Source: Paenibacillus montanisoli
Lineage (GTDB): Bacteria > Bacillota > Bacilli > Paenibacillales > Paenibacillaceae
Reading direction: 5' to 3'
DNA length: 64,000 bases
Assembly (NCBI RefSeq): GCF_003268025.1
Contig: NZ_QLUW01000002.1
Span: 806,001 to 870,000 of the forward strand
The position numbers and the translations under genes are program-made. The notes beneath the pieces were generated by a model. The model had not been told where the DNA came from, ran no database searches, and saw only the letters and a list, made by a program, of their open reading frames with translations. Shown piece by piece: positions 25,310 through 33,868 of this stretch (positions are counted from its first letter, which is position 1; each line of letters opens with the position of its first letter).

Positions 25310-26407
25310 TTATTTTTCAAACTGCGCGATCTGCGAGACGGTGACGTCGCGCATCGGCGCGCCTTTCATCCATGCCGCATACCAGTCCGCGGCATGCTGC
25401 GCGGACTGCTCCGCTTCCCATCGCTGGCGCCAGCCGAGACGCAGCGCCGCCTTCGTCGTGTCGAGCAGCGCCGGCGCCATCGGCTGCTCGGCTGCGTCAC
25501 CGCCGTTTGGCCGCGATGCAATCGCCGCGGCCAGCTCGGCCGGCTGGCCGCCGAGGCGGGTGCGCACCGCCTCGGCCAGCCAGGCCGCGGTCCGCGCATC
25601 GCCTGCGCGCGGACCCAGGTTCCACGCCTCGGCGAAGTCGCCGCCGCCGGGCGGGAACAGCCGCTGCGCGAGCGCGAGGCAGCCCGCGAGCGCGTCAAGC
25701 ACGTGCAGCCAGGGCCGGAAGCCCCCCGGCCAGGCTGCAGGCTGAGCTGCGCGCAGGTCGGCCGCGGCGCGCACGCAGTCCGGCACGAGGCGGCCGCGAG
25801 CGAAATCGCCGCCGCCGATGAGATGGCCCGCGCGGACCGTCGCGACCGCGGGCACATTCTCCCTTCCGGCGAAGTAAGCCCGCCGAAAGGCCGACACAAC
25901 CAGCTCCGCGCCCGCTTTGCCCGCGGAGCCGGGCTCGCCCCCGCCGAGACTGTCGGACTCACGGTAACCGGGTCCCAATTCGCGCGGCGCATAGCAATCC
26001 GCCGCCGTCACCGCAATGACGGCGCGGATCGGATGCTCCTGGTTTACGACGCGCACCGCCTCGAGGAGCGAAGCGGTCCCGACGACATTCACCGCGATCG
26101 CCTCCACCGTAGGATGCAATCCGCCATGCTCCGATTGCCCTGCCAAATGAAACACGATATCAGGCCTCGCCTCGCGGAGCGCGGCCGTCAGTTTATCGAC
26201 GTCGCGAATATCGCCGCGCACCCATGGCATCGTGTGCTCCATTCCGCACAGCCGGTACATCGACGGCGCGGTCGGCATATCGTCGCTGTATCCGATCACC
26301 GCGGCCGCACCCAACCGGTGCAGCCATAAGCTTAACCACGTTCCCACAAAACCGGTATGACCCGTTACGAACACTCGCTTGCCTTGCCAAAACGCATAAT
26401 CCGACAT
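25310..26407 (-). CDS. SDR-superfamily sugar-nucleotide dehydratase-like protein (CDP-glucose 4,6-dehydratase relative)
   Basis: A 365-residue extended SDR protein. The N-terminus FWQGKRVFVTGHTGFVGTWL has the Rossmann motif GHTGFVG and matches RfbG-type CDP-glucose 4,6-dehydratases, as does the order of later blocks (FHLAGQS, GTASLLEAVR, GYRESDSLGG). The active site is altered: where RfbG has TSDKCY I read TAADCY, and where it has YSASK I read GSAGK, so the catalytic Tyr is absent. The middle is Ala/Arg-rich and much more GC-rich than its neighbours. ATG 26407 has GAGGG at 8 nt. It may be a diverged enzyme or a pseudoenzyme; no other sugar genes are nearby. Confidence 0.8.
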   Translation of the reverse strand: MSDYAFWQGKRVFVTGHTGFVGTWLSLWLHRLGAAAVIGYSDDMPTAPSMYRLCGMEHTMPWVRGDIRDVDKLTAALREARPDIVFHLAGQSEHGGLHPTVEAIAVNVVGTASLLEAVRVVNQEHPIRAVIAVTAADCYAPRELGPGYRESDSLGGGEPGSAGKAGAELVVSAFRRAYFAGRENVPAVATVRAGHLIGGGDFARGRLVPDCVRAAADLRAAQPAAWPGGFRPWLHVLDALAGCLALAQRLFPPGGGDFAEAWNLGPRAGDARTAAWLAEAVRTRLGGQPAELAAAIASRPNGGDAAEQPMAPALLDTTKAALRLGWRQRWEAEQSAQHAADWYAAWMKGAPMRDVTVSQIAQFEK

Positions 26408-26422
26408 CGCTGTTTCCCTCAT

Positions 26423-26620
26423 CCTTTCCGCTTTCTTAGGGGTGAGTCTACTCCCACAGCTATACCTACAGCTTATGCATAGCGGAGCGAATGGGTTTTT
26501 GCCGATGCGAATCCTACAGGCCGACGCACGATTTCGTTAAGCTCGGGCACGCGTCGTACCCGCCGTTGCAGATAAAAAAATGATGGAGGCGGCTAGCGGA
26601 AACCAGCCCGGAACAAAATC
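26423..26620. other. Gene-free stretch, part 1
   Basis: Upstream region of the SDR gene. I see no coding frame with support, no RNA gene and no clear terminator here; the region then passes into the inverted repeat element at 26621. Confidence 0.5.
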
Positions 26621-26803
26621 TTACGGTTGTCGGAATAGCTATTTCGCGTAAATAAATACTTTTGAAACTCTAACGGTTATGACTGACGTTAATTGCAGCA
26701 CAATGGTCGATTTATAGCTTTAAATTTCAAAGTAAGAGCTCTGACAACCTTTAGAAAATAATAATGGGTGTTTTTAGCGAAATAGACACTGTCACAACCA
26801 TTA
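26621..26803. repeat. Inverted pair of about 50-bp intergenic repeats
   Basis: Two ungapped units face each other. The left arm starts TTACGGTTGT (26621), has CTATTTCGC at 26639 and a second TAACGGTTAT at 26671. The right arm, read on the minus strand, starts TAATGGTTGT (26803), has CTATTTCGC at the same offset and a second TAAAGGTTGT at the same 50-nt step. So each arm holds one full 50-bp unit and the beginning of the next, the inner units overlapping in the middle. It is AT-rich compared with neighbouring genes and has no ORF. It looks like a dispersed REP- or MITE-like family. Confidence 0.65.
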
Positions 26804-26902
26804 CATCTTGAACCGGCTAGCTTCAGCGGCCTTCATCCAAATTAGAGGGACTCCGCTTCCTCTCATTGCGTGCTTTCGAGCAAGCACAAATAAAAAAAGC
26901 AA

Positions 26903-26925
26903 CCGCAGGTCATCAAGACCCGCGG
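26903..26925 (-). terminator. Terminator of the hbd-ackA-asnS-dnaD operon
   Basis: CCGCGGGTC, a 5-nt loop and GACCTGCGG (one G-U pair) are followed on the minus strand by GGTTGCTTTTTTT. The stem overlaps the end of the dnaD gene. Confidence 0.82.
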
Positions 26926-27656
26926 CCGCCGCGAAATTTATTTGTATGTGCTTTTGCCTCATCCGTATTGGTCACCCGGTTGCGGCTCCATTCGATGAGA
27001 ATCCGGTCAATGTAGCGAAAATGCAGCTTCCCTGCAAAGACCGCTTCCTTCAGCGCGAACCGGATCAACTCGTCGGGATACCGGTCCTGATCGACCCAAG
27101 CGCTGATCGTCTCGCACTCCATCGGCGAAAGCGGGCGTCCGAATTCCTGCTCGAAAACGGAAAACAAATCCGACTGCGGCCACTCGCCCGCCATGCCCCC
27201 GCTCGAGCCCGCTCCACCGCCACCGCCGAATCCGTCTGCCGTGCTTGGCCGTTGCCGCAGCTCCCGGTCGACCTCAAACGACTGCCTCGCTTCGTCTGCC
27301 AGCCATTCCGCGCTGCGAATGAGAAAGCCGCTCCAATTATAGCGCTCGTACTGCATGCCGCTGACCGGATCGATTTCTTCGTCGATCGCAAGCAGCCCTT
27401 CCTTCATCAGGCGGCTAAGCAGCTGATGAGCCGCCTTCGGCAAGATGCCGAGCCGCTCGGCCAGCTGCTCCGGCGTCGGAAAATCGACGCCCTCGACCTG
27501 GCGGTACGTCATCAGCTGAAGAATGAGCAGCATTTCCGTGTCGGTGAGCCCGACGCCCCGATAAGCGCGCAGCAGCCCGGCCGGCACCACGACACCGCCG
27601 CCGTTCATGGCGGCGGCCATTCCGCGCGCATAGGCTTTCCACATCTCGGTTTTCAC
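26913..27656 (-). CDS. dnaD: DnaD-domain replication initiation protein
   Basis: A 247-residue protein. The N-terminal winged-helix DDBH1 domain (about 15-110: LTDTEMLLILQLMTYRQVEG, then PTPEQLAERLGILPKAAHQLLSRLMKEGLL) and the C-terminal DDBH2 domain (about 165-235: FEQEFGRPLSPMECETISAW, then YPDELIRFALKEAVF and YIDRILIEW) are those of DnaD, which acts with DnaB and DnaI in helicase loading. A Gly/Ser-rich linker joins the two. The GTG at 27656 has GAGGGG at 8 nt and lies 24 nt after asnS, so I prefer it to the longer frame that reads back into asnS. asnS-dnaD adjacency is as in B. subtilis. Confidence 0.88.
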   Translation of the reverse strand: MKTEMWKAYARGMAAAMNGGGVVVPAGLLRAYRGVGLTDTEMLLILQLMTYRQVEGVDFPTPEQLAERLGILPKAAHQLLSRLMKEGLLAIDEEIDPVSGMQYERYNWSGFLIRSAEWLADEARQSFEVDRELRQRPSTADGFGGGGGAGSSGGMAGEWPQSDLFSVFEQEFGRPLSPMECETISAWVDQDRYPDELIRFALKEAVFAGKLHFRYIDRILIEWSRNRVTNTDEAKAHTNKFRGGRGS

Positions 27657-27679
27657 CGCTCGTTCCCCTCCCTTGCTGC

Positions 27680-28975
27680 TTACGGATACAAACGATACAG
27701 CATGCGAGGGAACGGAATCGTCTCGCGAACGTGATCCAAACCGCAAATCCAAGCCACCGTGCGCTCAAGCCCCAAGCCGAAGCCGGAGTGCGGCACCGTG
27801 CCGTATTTGCGCAGGTCGAGGTACCATTGGTACGCTTCCGTCGACAATTCATGCTCCTTAAAGCGCTCTGCGAGCAGCTCCGGATCGTCGATCCGCTGCG
27901 ACCCGCCGATAATTTCGCCATAGCCCTCAGGCGCGATCATATCCGCGCAAAGCACGACCTCCGGACGGTTCGGATCCGGCTTCATATAGAACGCCTTGAA
28001 CGACGCCGGATAATGCGTTATGAACACCGGGCGGTCGTATTTCTCGGCAATCGCCGTTTCATGCGGCGCGCCGAAATCCTCGCCCCATTGAATCTCGTGG
28101 TTATTCTCCTGCAGGAAGGCAATCGCCTCGTCGTACGTAATACGCGGGAACGGTGCCACGATGTTCTCCAGCTTGCTGATGTCGCGTCCGATCGCCTCAA
28201 GCTCCTTGCGGCAGTTTTTCACGACGTTTTGCACGACGAACGATACGAACTGCTCCTGCACGCGCAGGTTCTCTTCGTGATCGACGAACGCCATTTCCGG
28301 CTCGATCATCCAAAACTCGATCAAGTGGCGGCGCGTCTTCGATTTCTCCGCACGGAACGTCGGGCCGAAGGAATAAACCTTGCCAAGCGCCATCGCTGCC
28401 GCTTCCATGTACAGCTGGCCGCTCTGCGTCAAATAAGCGTCCTCGTCGAAATATTTGGTGTGGAACAGGTTCGTCGTCCCTTCGCACGAGGAAGGCGTCA
28501 AGACCGGCGGGTCCACGAGCGTAAAGTTCCGCTCGTCGAAAAACTGCTGAATCGAGCGGATAATTTCCGCGCGAATAACGAGAATCGCCCGCTGTTTCGG
28601 CGAACGCAGCCAGAGGTGACGGCGGTCCATCAAGTAGTCTATGCCGTGCTCCTTCGGCGTAATCGGGTAATCCTGCGTAATTTGGATAATCTCGATCTCC
28701 TCGACCGTCAGCTCATAGCCGGATTGGCTGCGCGGCTCCTCGCGGACGATCCCTTTGACGTACAGCGAGCTCTCTTGCGTCAGCTCCTTCGCTGCTGCCC
28801 ATGCCTCTTCCGATACCTCGCTCTTCACGACAACGCCTTGCACGTATCCCGTGCCGTCGCGAAGCTGCAGGAATTGGATTTTGCCGCTGGAACGCTTGTT
28901 ATTCAACCAGCAGCCGATCCATACCGATTGACCGGCAGACTCCTTCAATTGTCCGATAGTAGTTAAAGTTTTCAT
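27680..28975 (-). CDS. asnS: Asparaginyl-tRNA synthetase
   Basis: A 431-residue class IIb synthetase that charges tRNA-Asn. The N-terminal OB-fold anticodon domain (about 1-110: [20 protein letters not shown]) is followed by the catalytic core: motif 2 in [20 protein letters not shown] and motif 3 in [15 protein letters not shown]. The ATG at 28975 lies 1 nt after the ackA stop; the longer frame overlaps ackA and is not part of the enzyme. It is in an operon with ackA and dnaD. In B. subtilis aspB lies upstream of asnS; here aspB is absent and ackA takes that place. Confidence 0.96.
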   Translation of the reverse strand: MKTLTTIGQLKESAGQSVWIGCWLNNKRSSGKIQFLQLRDGTGYVQGVVVKSEVSEEAWAAAKELTQESSLYVKGIVREEPRSQSGYELTVEEIEIIQITQDYPITPKEHGIDYLMDRRHLWLRSPKQRAILVIRAEIIRSIQQFFDERNFTLVDPPVLTPSSCEGTTNLFHTKYFDEDAYLTQSGQLYMEAAAMALGKVYSFGPTFRAEKSKTRRHLIEFWMIEPEMAFVDHEENLRVQEQFVSFVVQNVVKNCRKELEAIGRDISKLENIVAPFPRITYDEAIAFLQENNHEIQWGEDFGAPHETAIAEKYDRPVFITHYPASFKAFYMKPDPNRPEVVLCADMIAPEGYGEIIGGSQRIDDPELLAERFKEHELSTEAYQWYLDLRKYGTVPHSGFGLGLERTVAWICGLDHVRETIPFPRMLYRLYP

Positions 28976-28976
28976 G

Positions 28977-30197
28977 CTACATTCCGTCCTCTCCGTCTCT
29001 ATTATTAACGATTTCATACGTATCTCGTGCGATGAGCAGCTCTTCGTTGGTCGGCACGACCAGCACGCTGACGCGCGAGCCGTCCTTTGTAATATACCGC
29101 GCTTCCTTGGACCTCTCCGCATTGCGCTCATCATCCAGCTCGATGCCGAGGAAGGTCAGCTGCTCGCAGACGGCCTTGCGTACAGCGACCGAATTCTCGC
29201 CGACGCCTGCCGTAAACACGACCGCGTCTAACCCGTTCATACCGGCCGCATAGGCACCGATATACTTGCGCAGACGGTAGGTGTACATATCGAAGGCAAG
29301 CTTCGCGTGCTTGTCGCCCTCTTCCATCGCCGCGACGATTTCGCGCATGTCGCTGCTGATGCCGCTGATCGCCATCAGCCCGCTGTGCTTGTTCAGCATG
29401 GAGTTCACTTCGTTCAGCGTGAGCTCTTCCTTGTTCATCGTGAACGGCACGATCGCCGGGTCCAGATCCCCGCTGCGCGTCCCCATCATGAGCCCTTCCA
29501 GCGGCGTCAAGCCCATGCTGGTATCAAACGACTTCCCGTTCAGAATGGCCGCGCAGCTGGCTCCGTTTCCGATATGGCAGGTCACGATTTTCAGCTCGCT
29601 GAGCGGCTTGCCAAGCTTCTCGGCGGCAAGCCTGCTGACGTAATTGTGCGAGGTGCCGTGAAAGCCGTACCGCCTGATTTTGTGTCGGCGGTAAAGCACC
29701 ATCGGAATCGGATACAAGAACGACTCCATCGGCATCGTTTGATGGAACGCCGTATCGAATACGACGACCTGCGGCACGTTCGGAAGGTTCAGCTCAACGG
29801 CCGTAATGCCCATCATCGCAGGCGGGTTGTGCAGCGGCGCCAGATCGAACAGCCGCCGGATTTCCTTCTTGACCTCATTCGTCACGAGCATGGATTGCTT
29901 GAAGCTCTCCCCGCCGTGCACGACCCGGTGGCCGACCGCTTTGATCTCGTCCATCGACTTCAGCACGCCGTGCTCGCGGTGCGTCAGCATGGCGGTTACT
30001 TTCCGGACCGCTTCATTATGGTCGAGGATTTCGCTGACGCGGTTTACTTCGACGCCGCCCGAAGGCTCATGCGTCAGAATCGAATCATCCATGCCGATCC
30101 GCTCGACGCGGCCTTGCGCCAACACCGATTCATCCGCCATGTTGTACAGCTGATATTTCAAAGAAGAGCTTCCCGCATTCATGACGAGAATAATCAT
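28977..30197 (-). CDS. ackA: Acetate kinase
   Basis: A 406-residue ASKHA-fold kinase that makes ATP from acetyl phosphate. The phosphate-binding start [13 protein letters not shown] with Asn7, the HRVVHGGE block, the substrate-site HNPPAMMGI and [10 protein letters not shown], and [10 protein letters not shown] are all present, as is [11 protein letters not shown] and the late TAGVGENS. Full length for the family. It overlaps the hydroxyacyl-CoA dehydrogenase gene by 4 nt and abuts asnS. No pta is nearby. Confidence 0.97.
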   Translation of the reverse strand: MIILVMNAGSSSLKYQLYNMADESVLAQGRVERIGMDDSILTHEPSGGVEVNRVSEILDHNEAVRKVTAMLTHREHGVLKSMDEIKAVGHRVVHGGESFKQSMLVTNEVKKEIRRLFDLAPLHNPPAMMGITAVELNLPNVPQVVVFDTAFHQTMPMESFLYPIPMVLYRRHKIRRYGFHGTSHNYVSRLAAEKLGKPLSELKIVTCHIGNGASCAAILNGKSFDTSMGLTPLEGLMMGTRSGDLDPAIVPFTMNKEELTLNEVNSMLNKHSGLMAISGISSDMREIVAAMEEGDKHAKLAFDMYTYRLRKYIGAYAAGMNGLDAVVFTAGVGENSVAVRKAVCEQLTFLGIELDDERNAERSKEARYITKDGSRVSVLVVPTNEELLIARDTYEIVNNRDGEDGM

Positions 30198-31069
30198 ATC
30201 CGTTCCCCGTCCTTATCGTAATTGAAGAAGCCGGCGCCGCTCTTAACGCCGAGCTGTCCGCCCCGGACCATCTTTTTCAGAATGAACGATGGCCGGTACT
30301 TTAGTTCCCCGTATTCCCGGAACATCCGCTCCAGCGCGGCAAGCACCGCATCAAGTCCGAACCGGTCCGCCATTTCGAACGGTCCGTGCTGAAACGCGTA
30401 GCCGATCCGCATCGCGCTGTCAATATCGTCTGCAGAAGCAACGCCTTCCTCAAGTACGTGCAGCGCCTCGTTAATGAAGAGGCAGATCAGCCGCGTCGTT
30501 ACAAAACCCGGCGATTCGAAGACCATGACGCCCTTCTTATGTATCGTTTCCTCGATAAAATGCCGCGTTTTCCCGAACGTATCATCCGAGGTTTTCAAGC
30601 CGCGCACGATTTCCACTAAATCCGCCTTGCTGACCGGGTACACGAAATGCATGCCGATGACGCGCTCCGGATGGCTCGTCACGCTGGCAAGCTCCGTTAA
30701 GCTCAGTGTCGACGTATTGCTCGCAAGTATTACATGCGGCGCGCAAATTTGATCCAGCTGCTTGAAAATATCCAGCTTGCGGTCCAAATCCTCTGTTATC
30801 GTTTCGATGACAAGCTCGCAATCGGCTAATTCGCTCAGCTGCTTCATCGGATGAATCCGGTTCAACACCAGCTTTTTCTCCGCCGACGTAAGCGCCCAGC
30901 GCTCCATTTGCTTGTCCAAGCTTTGTTCAATCATGCTGATCGCATGCTGCAGCCGCTCGCTGTCCTGCTCGATCATATAGACGTCGAGACCGTTAGAAGC
31001 CAGCATTTCGCAAATGCCCTGACCCATTGTTCCGGCGCCGACGACGCCTGCTTTTCGTACCGCCGTCAA
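30194..31069 (-). CDS. 3-hydroxyacyl-CoA (3-hydroxybutyryl-CoA) dehydrogenase
   Basis: A 291-residue NAD(P)-dependent dehydrogenase. The Rossmann motif GAGTMGQG is near residue 11; the C-terminal HCDH domain begins near 190. The catalytic His is in MHFVYPVSKADLVEIV, with the preceding Ser in SNTSTLSLTELA and a Glu in the VEIVRG segment. Typical HbdH proteins have MHFFNP here, so MHFVYP is a slight variant. It is the first gene of the ackA-asnS-dnaD operon and could link short-chain acyl-CoA turnover to acetate formation. Confidence 0.9.
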   Translation of the reverse strand: MTAVRKAGVVGAGTMGQGICEMLASNGLDVYMIEQDSERLQHAISMIEQSLDKQMERWALTSAEKKLVLNRIHPMKQLSELADCELVIETITEDLDRKLDIFKQLDQICAPHVILASNTSTLSLTELASVTSHPERVIGMHFVYPVSKADLVEIVRGLKTSDDTFGKTRHFIEETIHKKGVMVFESPGFVTTRLICLFINEALHVLEEGVASADDIDSAMRIGYAFQHGPFEMADRFGLDAVLAALERMFREYGELKYRPSFILKKMVRGGQLGVKSGAGFFNYDKDGERI

Positions 31070-31125
31070 ACTTCCACCCCTCCAGTAGTTCTAACGATCA
31101 TTATACCTTTTTTACACGCAAATAA

Positions 31126-31148
31126 GAAGGCGGAGCGGCTCCGCCTTC
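31126..31148 (-). terminator. Terminator of the FtsH-like gene
   Basis: GAAGGCGGAGC and its exact complement form an 11-bp stem with a 1-nt loop centre; TTCTTATTT follows on the minus strand. It ends the FtsH-like transcript and separates it from the hbd-ackA operon. Confidence 0.82.
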
Positions 31149-31158
31149 CTACATGCCT

Positions 31159-32682
31159 TTATTGCGCTAGCAGCAGCTGATCTTCTGCAGCGGGCTTATT
31201 TCCGAGCAAGCTGCGGAACCTTTCGCCGCTCAGCGTCTCTTCGCGTATGAGCACGTCGAGCGATGAGGTAAAGACTTGGCGGTTGGCTTCCAGCAGCGCC
31301 TTCACCCGTTTCATCAGCTCATTCAAAATACGGCCGTTCACATCCGCCCATTTGTCCGGCGTCATCATGGAGCTATCGATAATGCCAAGGTCGGTCAGAC
31401 CCGATTCCACCATCGAACGCACAATGCTCATCGCTTGGTCGAAGTCGCCTCTGGACCCCGTGCTGCGGCCGCCGTAAAACATTTCTTCCGCGGCGGCGCC
31501 GCCAAGGGCGATCATGATTTGGCCTTCCAAAAAGGCTTTCGTGTACAAATACTTGTCTTGCTGCGGGTTATGACGGACATATCCGAGCGCCTGTCCCCGC
31601 GGCAGCAGCGCGACTTGAGACACGCTGCCGGGACGGACAAGCTCAGCCGCGATCGCATGACCAAGCTCATGAAGCGCAACGCGCTCGCGCTCTTCGTTCG
31701 TCGCTTCACGGTCCGTGCGCTCGCCCATCATTACTTTATCGATCGCCATCGACAGGTGGCGCTGGCCGATCAGCTCGGAATCCTCGCGCATCGCATAGAT
31801 GGCTGCTTCGTTCATGACGCTCTCGAGCTGCGCGCCGGAGAAGCCGAACGATTCCTCCGCAATTTTCTCGAGGTTCACATCCTCGGCGTTCAGAGGCTTA
31901 TTTTTCGCGTGAATGCCGAGAATGTGCGCGCGGCCCTTCTTGTCCGGGAGATCTACCGCGATATGGCGGTCGAAGCGTCCCGGGCGCAGAAGCGCGCTGT
32001 CGAGCATCTCCTTGCGGTTCGTCGCGCCGATCAGAAGGATGCGCGGCGTATCGGACGTATGGATGCCGTCCAGCTCGGTCAAGAGCTGATTCAGCGTTTG
32101 GTCATACTCGCGCTGCTGGCCGCCGTCACGCTTTCCGCCAATGACATCGATCTCGTCAATGAAAATTACGGCGCTCTCTTTCTTCTGCTTCGCCGCCAAT
32201 TGGCGGGCTTCCTTAAACAGCTCCCGGATGCGGCTGGCGCCGACGCCGACGTACATTTCGACGAACTCGGAGCCGGATGCCGCCACATACACAGAGTTCG
32301 TGTAGTGGGCAGCCGCTTTCGCAAGCAAAGTCTTACCCGTTCCAGGAGGACCTGTCAGCAAAATCCCTTTGAGCGGACGAATGCCGAATTTCTTGATTTG
32401 ATCGACATGGATCAGAAAATCAAGCGCCTCGACGAGCTCCTGCTTCGCCCGCTCCTGACCGCCGATCTGTTCGAACGACAACGGCTTCGGCGGCCGCACT
32501 TTCGCTTTGCTTCCGCCGCCTACCGTTGCCAAATGGCCGCGGGACTTTGCCATATAAAGCAAGCCGCCGACCAGCACGGCGAGCAGAACGAGCGGAATTG
32601 TATTGATACCGACAAAAAACTGCAAAAACAAAATCAAGACCGGCAAGAAGCCGATCGCGATTTCTTTCCCATACTTAAACAT
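31159..32682 (-). CDS. Compact FtsH-like AAA+ zinc metalloprotease
   Basis: A 507-residue membrane-bound ATPase-protease. Two helices at the N-terminus (about 8-25 and 27-44) are joined by only a few residues, so the extracytoplasmic domain of true FtsH is missing. Walker A is GPPGTGKT (111-118), Walker B is VIFIDEID, the second region of homology is ATNRKEMLDSALLRPGRFDR, and the zinc motif is HELGH with a later Glu/Asp in GDFDQAMSI. ATG 32682 has GGGAG 9 nt upstream; the longer frame runs back into the preceding gene. It overlaps the 177-residue membrane protein gene by 8 nt. It is probably a second FtsH paralogue beside the housekeeping one. Confidence 0.88.
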   Translation of the reverse strand: MFKYGKEIAIGFLPVLILFLQFFVGINTIPLVLLAVLVGGLLYMAKSRGHLATVGGGSKAKVRPPKPLSFEQIGGQERAKQELVEALDFLIHVDQIKKFGIRPLKGILLTGPPGTGKTLLAKAAAHYTNSVYVAASGSEFVEMYVGVGASRIRELFKEARQLAAKQKKESAVIFIDEIDVIGGKRDGGQQREYDQTLNQLLTELDGIHTSDTPRILLIGATNRKEMLDSALLRPGRFDRHIAVDLPDKKGRAHILGIHAKNKPLNAEDVNLEKIAEESFGFSGAQLESVMNEAAIYAMREDSELIGQRHLSMAIDKVMMGERTDREATNEERERVALHELGHAIAAELVRPGSVSQVALLPRGQALGYVRHNPQQDKYLYTKAFLEGQIMIALGGAAAEEMFYGGRSTGSRGDFDQAMSIVRSMVESGLTDLGIIDSSMMTPDKWADVNGRILNELMKRVKALLEANRQVFTSSLDVLIREETLSGERFRSLLGNKPAAEDQLLLAQ

Positions 32683-33208
32683 TCGGCCACGCTCCCATCG
32701 TATTCGGCGTACGAGGCAGGACGATATGCTTTTCGGACTTGCTGTTTTTAAGCGTAATATAGACGTTTGCGTCATCCATCTCCGAGCTCGCCTCGATGCC
32801 GGCATGCTTTGCTTGCACGTCCTTCATCGTTGCCGGAATATCGGCATAGTCCCGGTGATCCATCGCCTGCGCGATATCGAACAGAATCGATGCCCACACC
32901 TTGTCCAGTTCTTTCGACTCGCCGTCCTTGAATTCCAGATTCAACTCGCGCTTGCCGATCATCTCCTCGCCTTTCGTGGCGATCGTATCGTAAACGTCCC
33001 GCACGTTCGCGTTGCGGTCCAGCTTTAATGCTATCGTAACGGAGCTGCGGTCAACAACCGGCTCTCCTTCTATAACCCCTGGCGTTTCGGCGACAATTCG
33101 TTCCAAAGGCCCTACAGTCGCCACGCTGCGGTGGATGTACCAGCCGCCAATCAGTAAGCCGGCCGAAATGACTGCCGTCATTACTGCGGGAATCAAACGG
33201 ATTTTCAT
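32675..33208 (-). CDS. Single-pass membrane protein of unknown function, partner of the FtsH-like gene
   Basis: Not recognised as a named family. A 177-residue protein with an N-terminal membrane helix (about 7-26) and an extracytoplasmic domain of alternating strands and helices; no cysteines. The overlap of 8 nt with the FtsH-like gene implies coupled translation. One reading is that it supplies the outer domain that the compact protease lacks, or acts as a substrate adaptor; that is inference. The leader up to 33346 is A/T-rich and holds no other gene. Confidence 0.7.
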   Translation of the reverse strand: MKIRLIPAVMTAVISAGLLIGGWYIHRSVATVGPLERIVAETPGVIEGEPVVDRSSVTIALKLDRNANVRDVYDTIATKGEEMIGKRELNLEFKDGESKELDKVWASILFDIAQAMDHRDYADIPATMKDVQAKHAGIEASSEMDDANVYITLKNSKSEKHIVLPRTPNTMGAWPNV

Positions 33209-33346
33209 GGCAAATAGCCCCCTTCATCGAACAATTTGCGCTGCACTTTCGTCTATCAACTGCTGCTATACGAAAGTATATCACAACCTGCCGATGCTGA
33301 GGGCGTGTAATAAAAGGGAACATTGGTCGAACTTGCTGTAAGCCGT

Positions 33347-33868
33347 TTAGCGTGCAGGCAGCTTGTATGTAATCAGGAAAGTACCGTTACGGAAACGGTA
33401 AAACTCATAATAAAAATTCGTAACGCCGGCTTGTTTTCTCGAGTAGAACACTTCCCACACCGGTTCGCCGCCTAACAAACCGATTTTCATATGAAAAATG
33501 GAAGCATCGGGCTTGCCGGAAAGAAATTGCGCTTTCATGTCGGCTTTAGCGATACCTTCATCGGCGCGCAGCGTAATGGACTCGTTTTCCTTCAACCATA
33601 CATAAGTCGTTTCGCCATTGTTGTCTTTGCCCTTCACGACCCAAACCGGATCATCCCAGACATAATGGTACGAGCTGTCTACGCTGCTGAGGCTGGCGCG
33701 ATCCTTCGCTTCCGCTTCAACCTCTGCCTCTTCTTGCCAAACCGGCAACTGCACGGACCGATAATACCAATTGAGTAAAATAAGCATGACGATGATGACG
33801 GCCGAGGATAGCGCGATCCATCGGCCCGGCGTCATGAACGGCGGCCGTTTGCGTCGATTGGCGCGCAT
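33347..33868 (-). CDS. tseB: Cell-wall elongation regulator TseB-like (YpmB), DUF5590
   Basis: A 173-residue protein with a short cytoplasmic basic N-terminus, one membrane helix (about 16-33) and an outer DUF5590 domain, ending in a YEFYRFRNGTFLITYKL strand pair typical of YpmB. In B. subtilis TseB regulates PbpA-dependent wall elongation. The ATG overlaps the deaminase stop by 1 nt (TAATG), so it is the last gene of the dinG-rex-deaminase-tseB run. In B. subtilis ypmB also lies downstream of dinG. Confidence 0.8.
   Translation of the reverse strand: MRANRRKRPPFMTPGRWIALSSAVIIVMLILLNWYYRSVQLPVWQEEAEVEAEAKDRASLSSVDSSYHYVWDDPVWVVKGKDNNGETTYVWLKENESITLRADEGIAKADMKAQFLSGKPDASIFHMKIGLLGGEPVWEVFYSRKQAGVTNFYYEFYRFRNGTFLITYKLPAR

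Noticed and set aside
27731..28966. Plus-strand frame (411 codons) opposite asnS
   Set aside because: Shadow of asparaginyl-tRNA synthetase, whose motifs are complete on the minus strand.
31276..32751. Long plus-strand frame (491 codons) opposite the FtsH-like gene
   Set aside because: It mirrors the protease gene codon by codon, is rich in Arg/His/Leu/Gln as expected of an antisense frame in GC-rich DNA, and has no recognisable domain.
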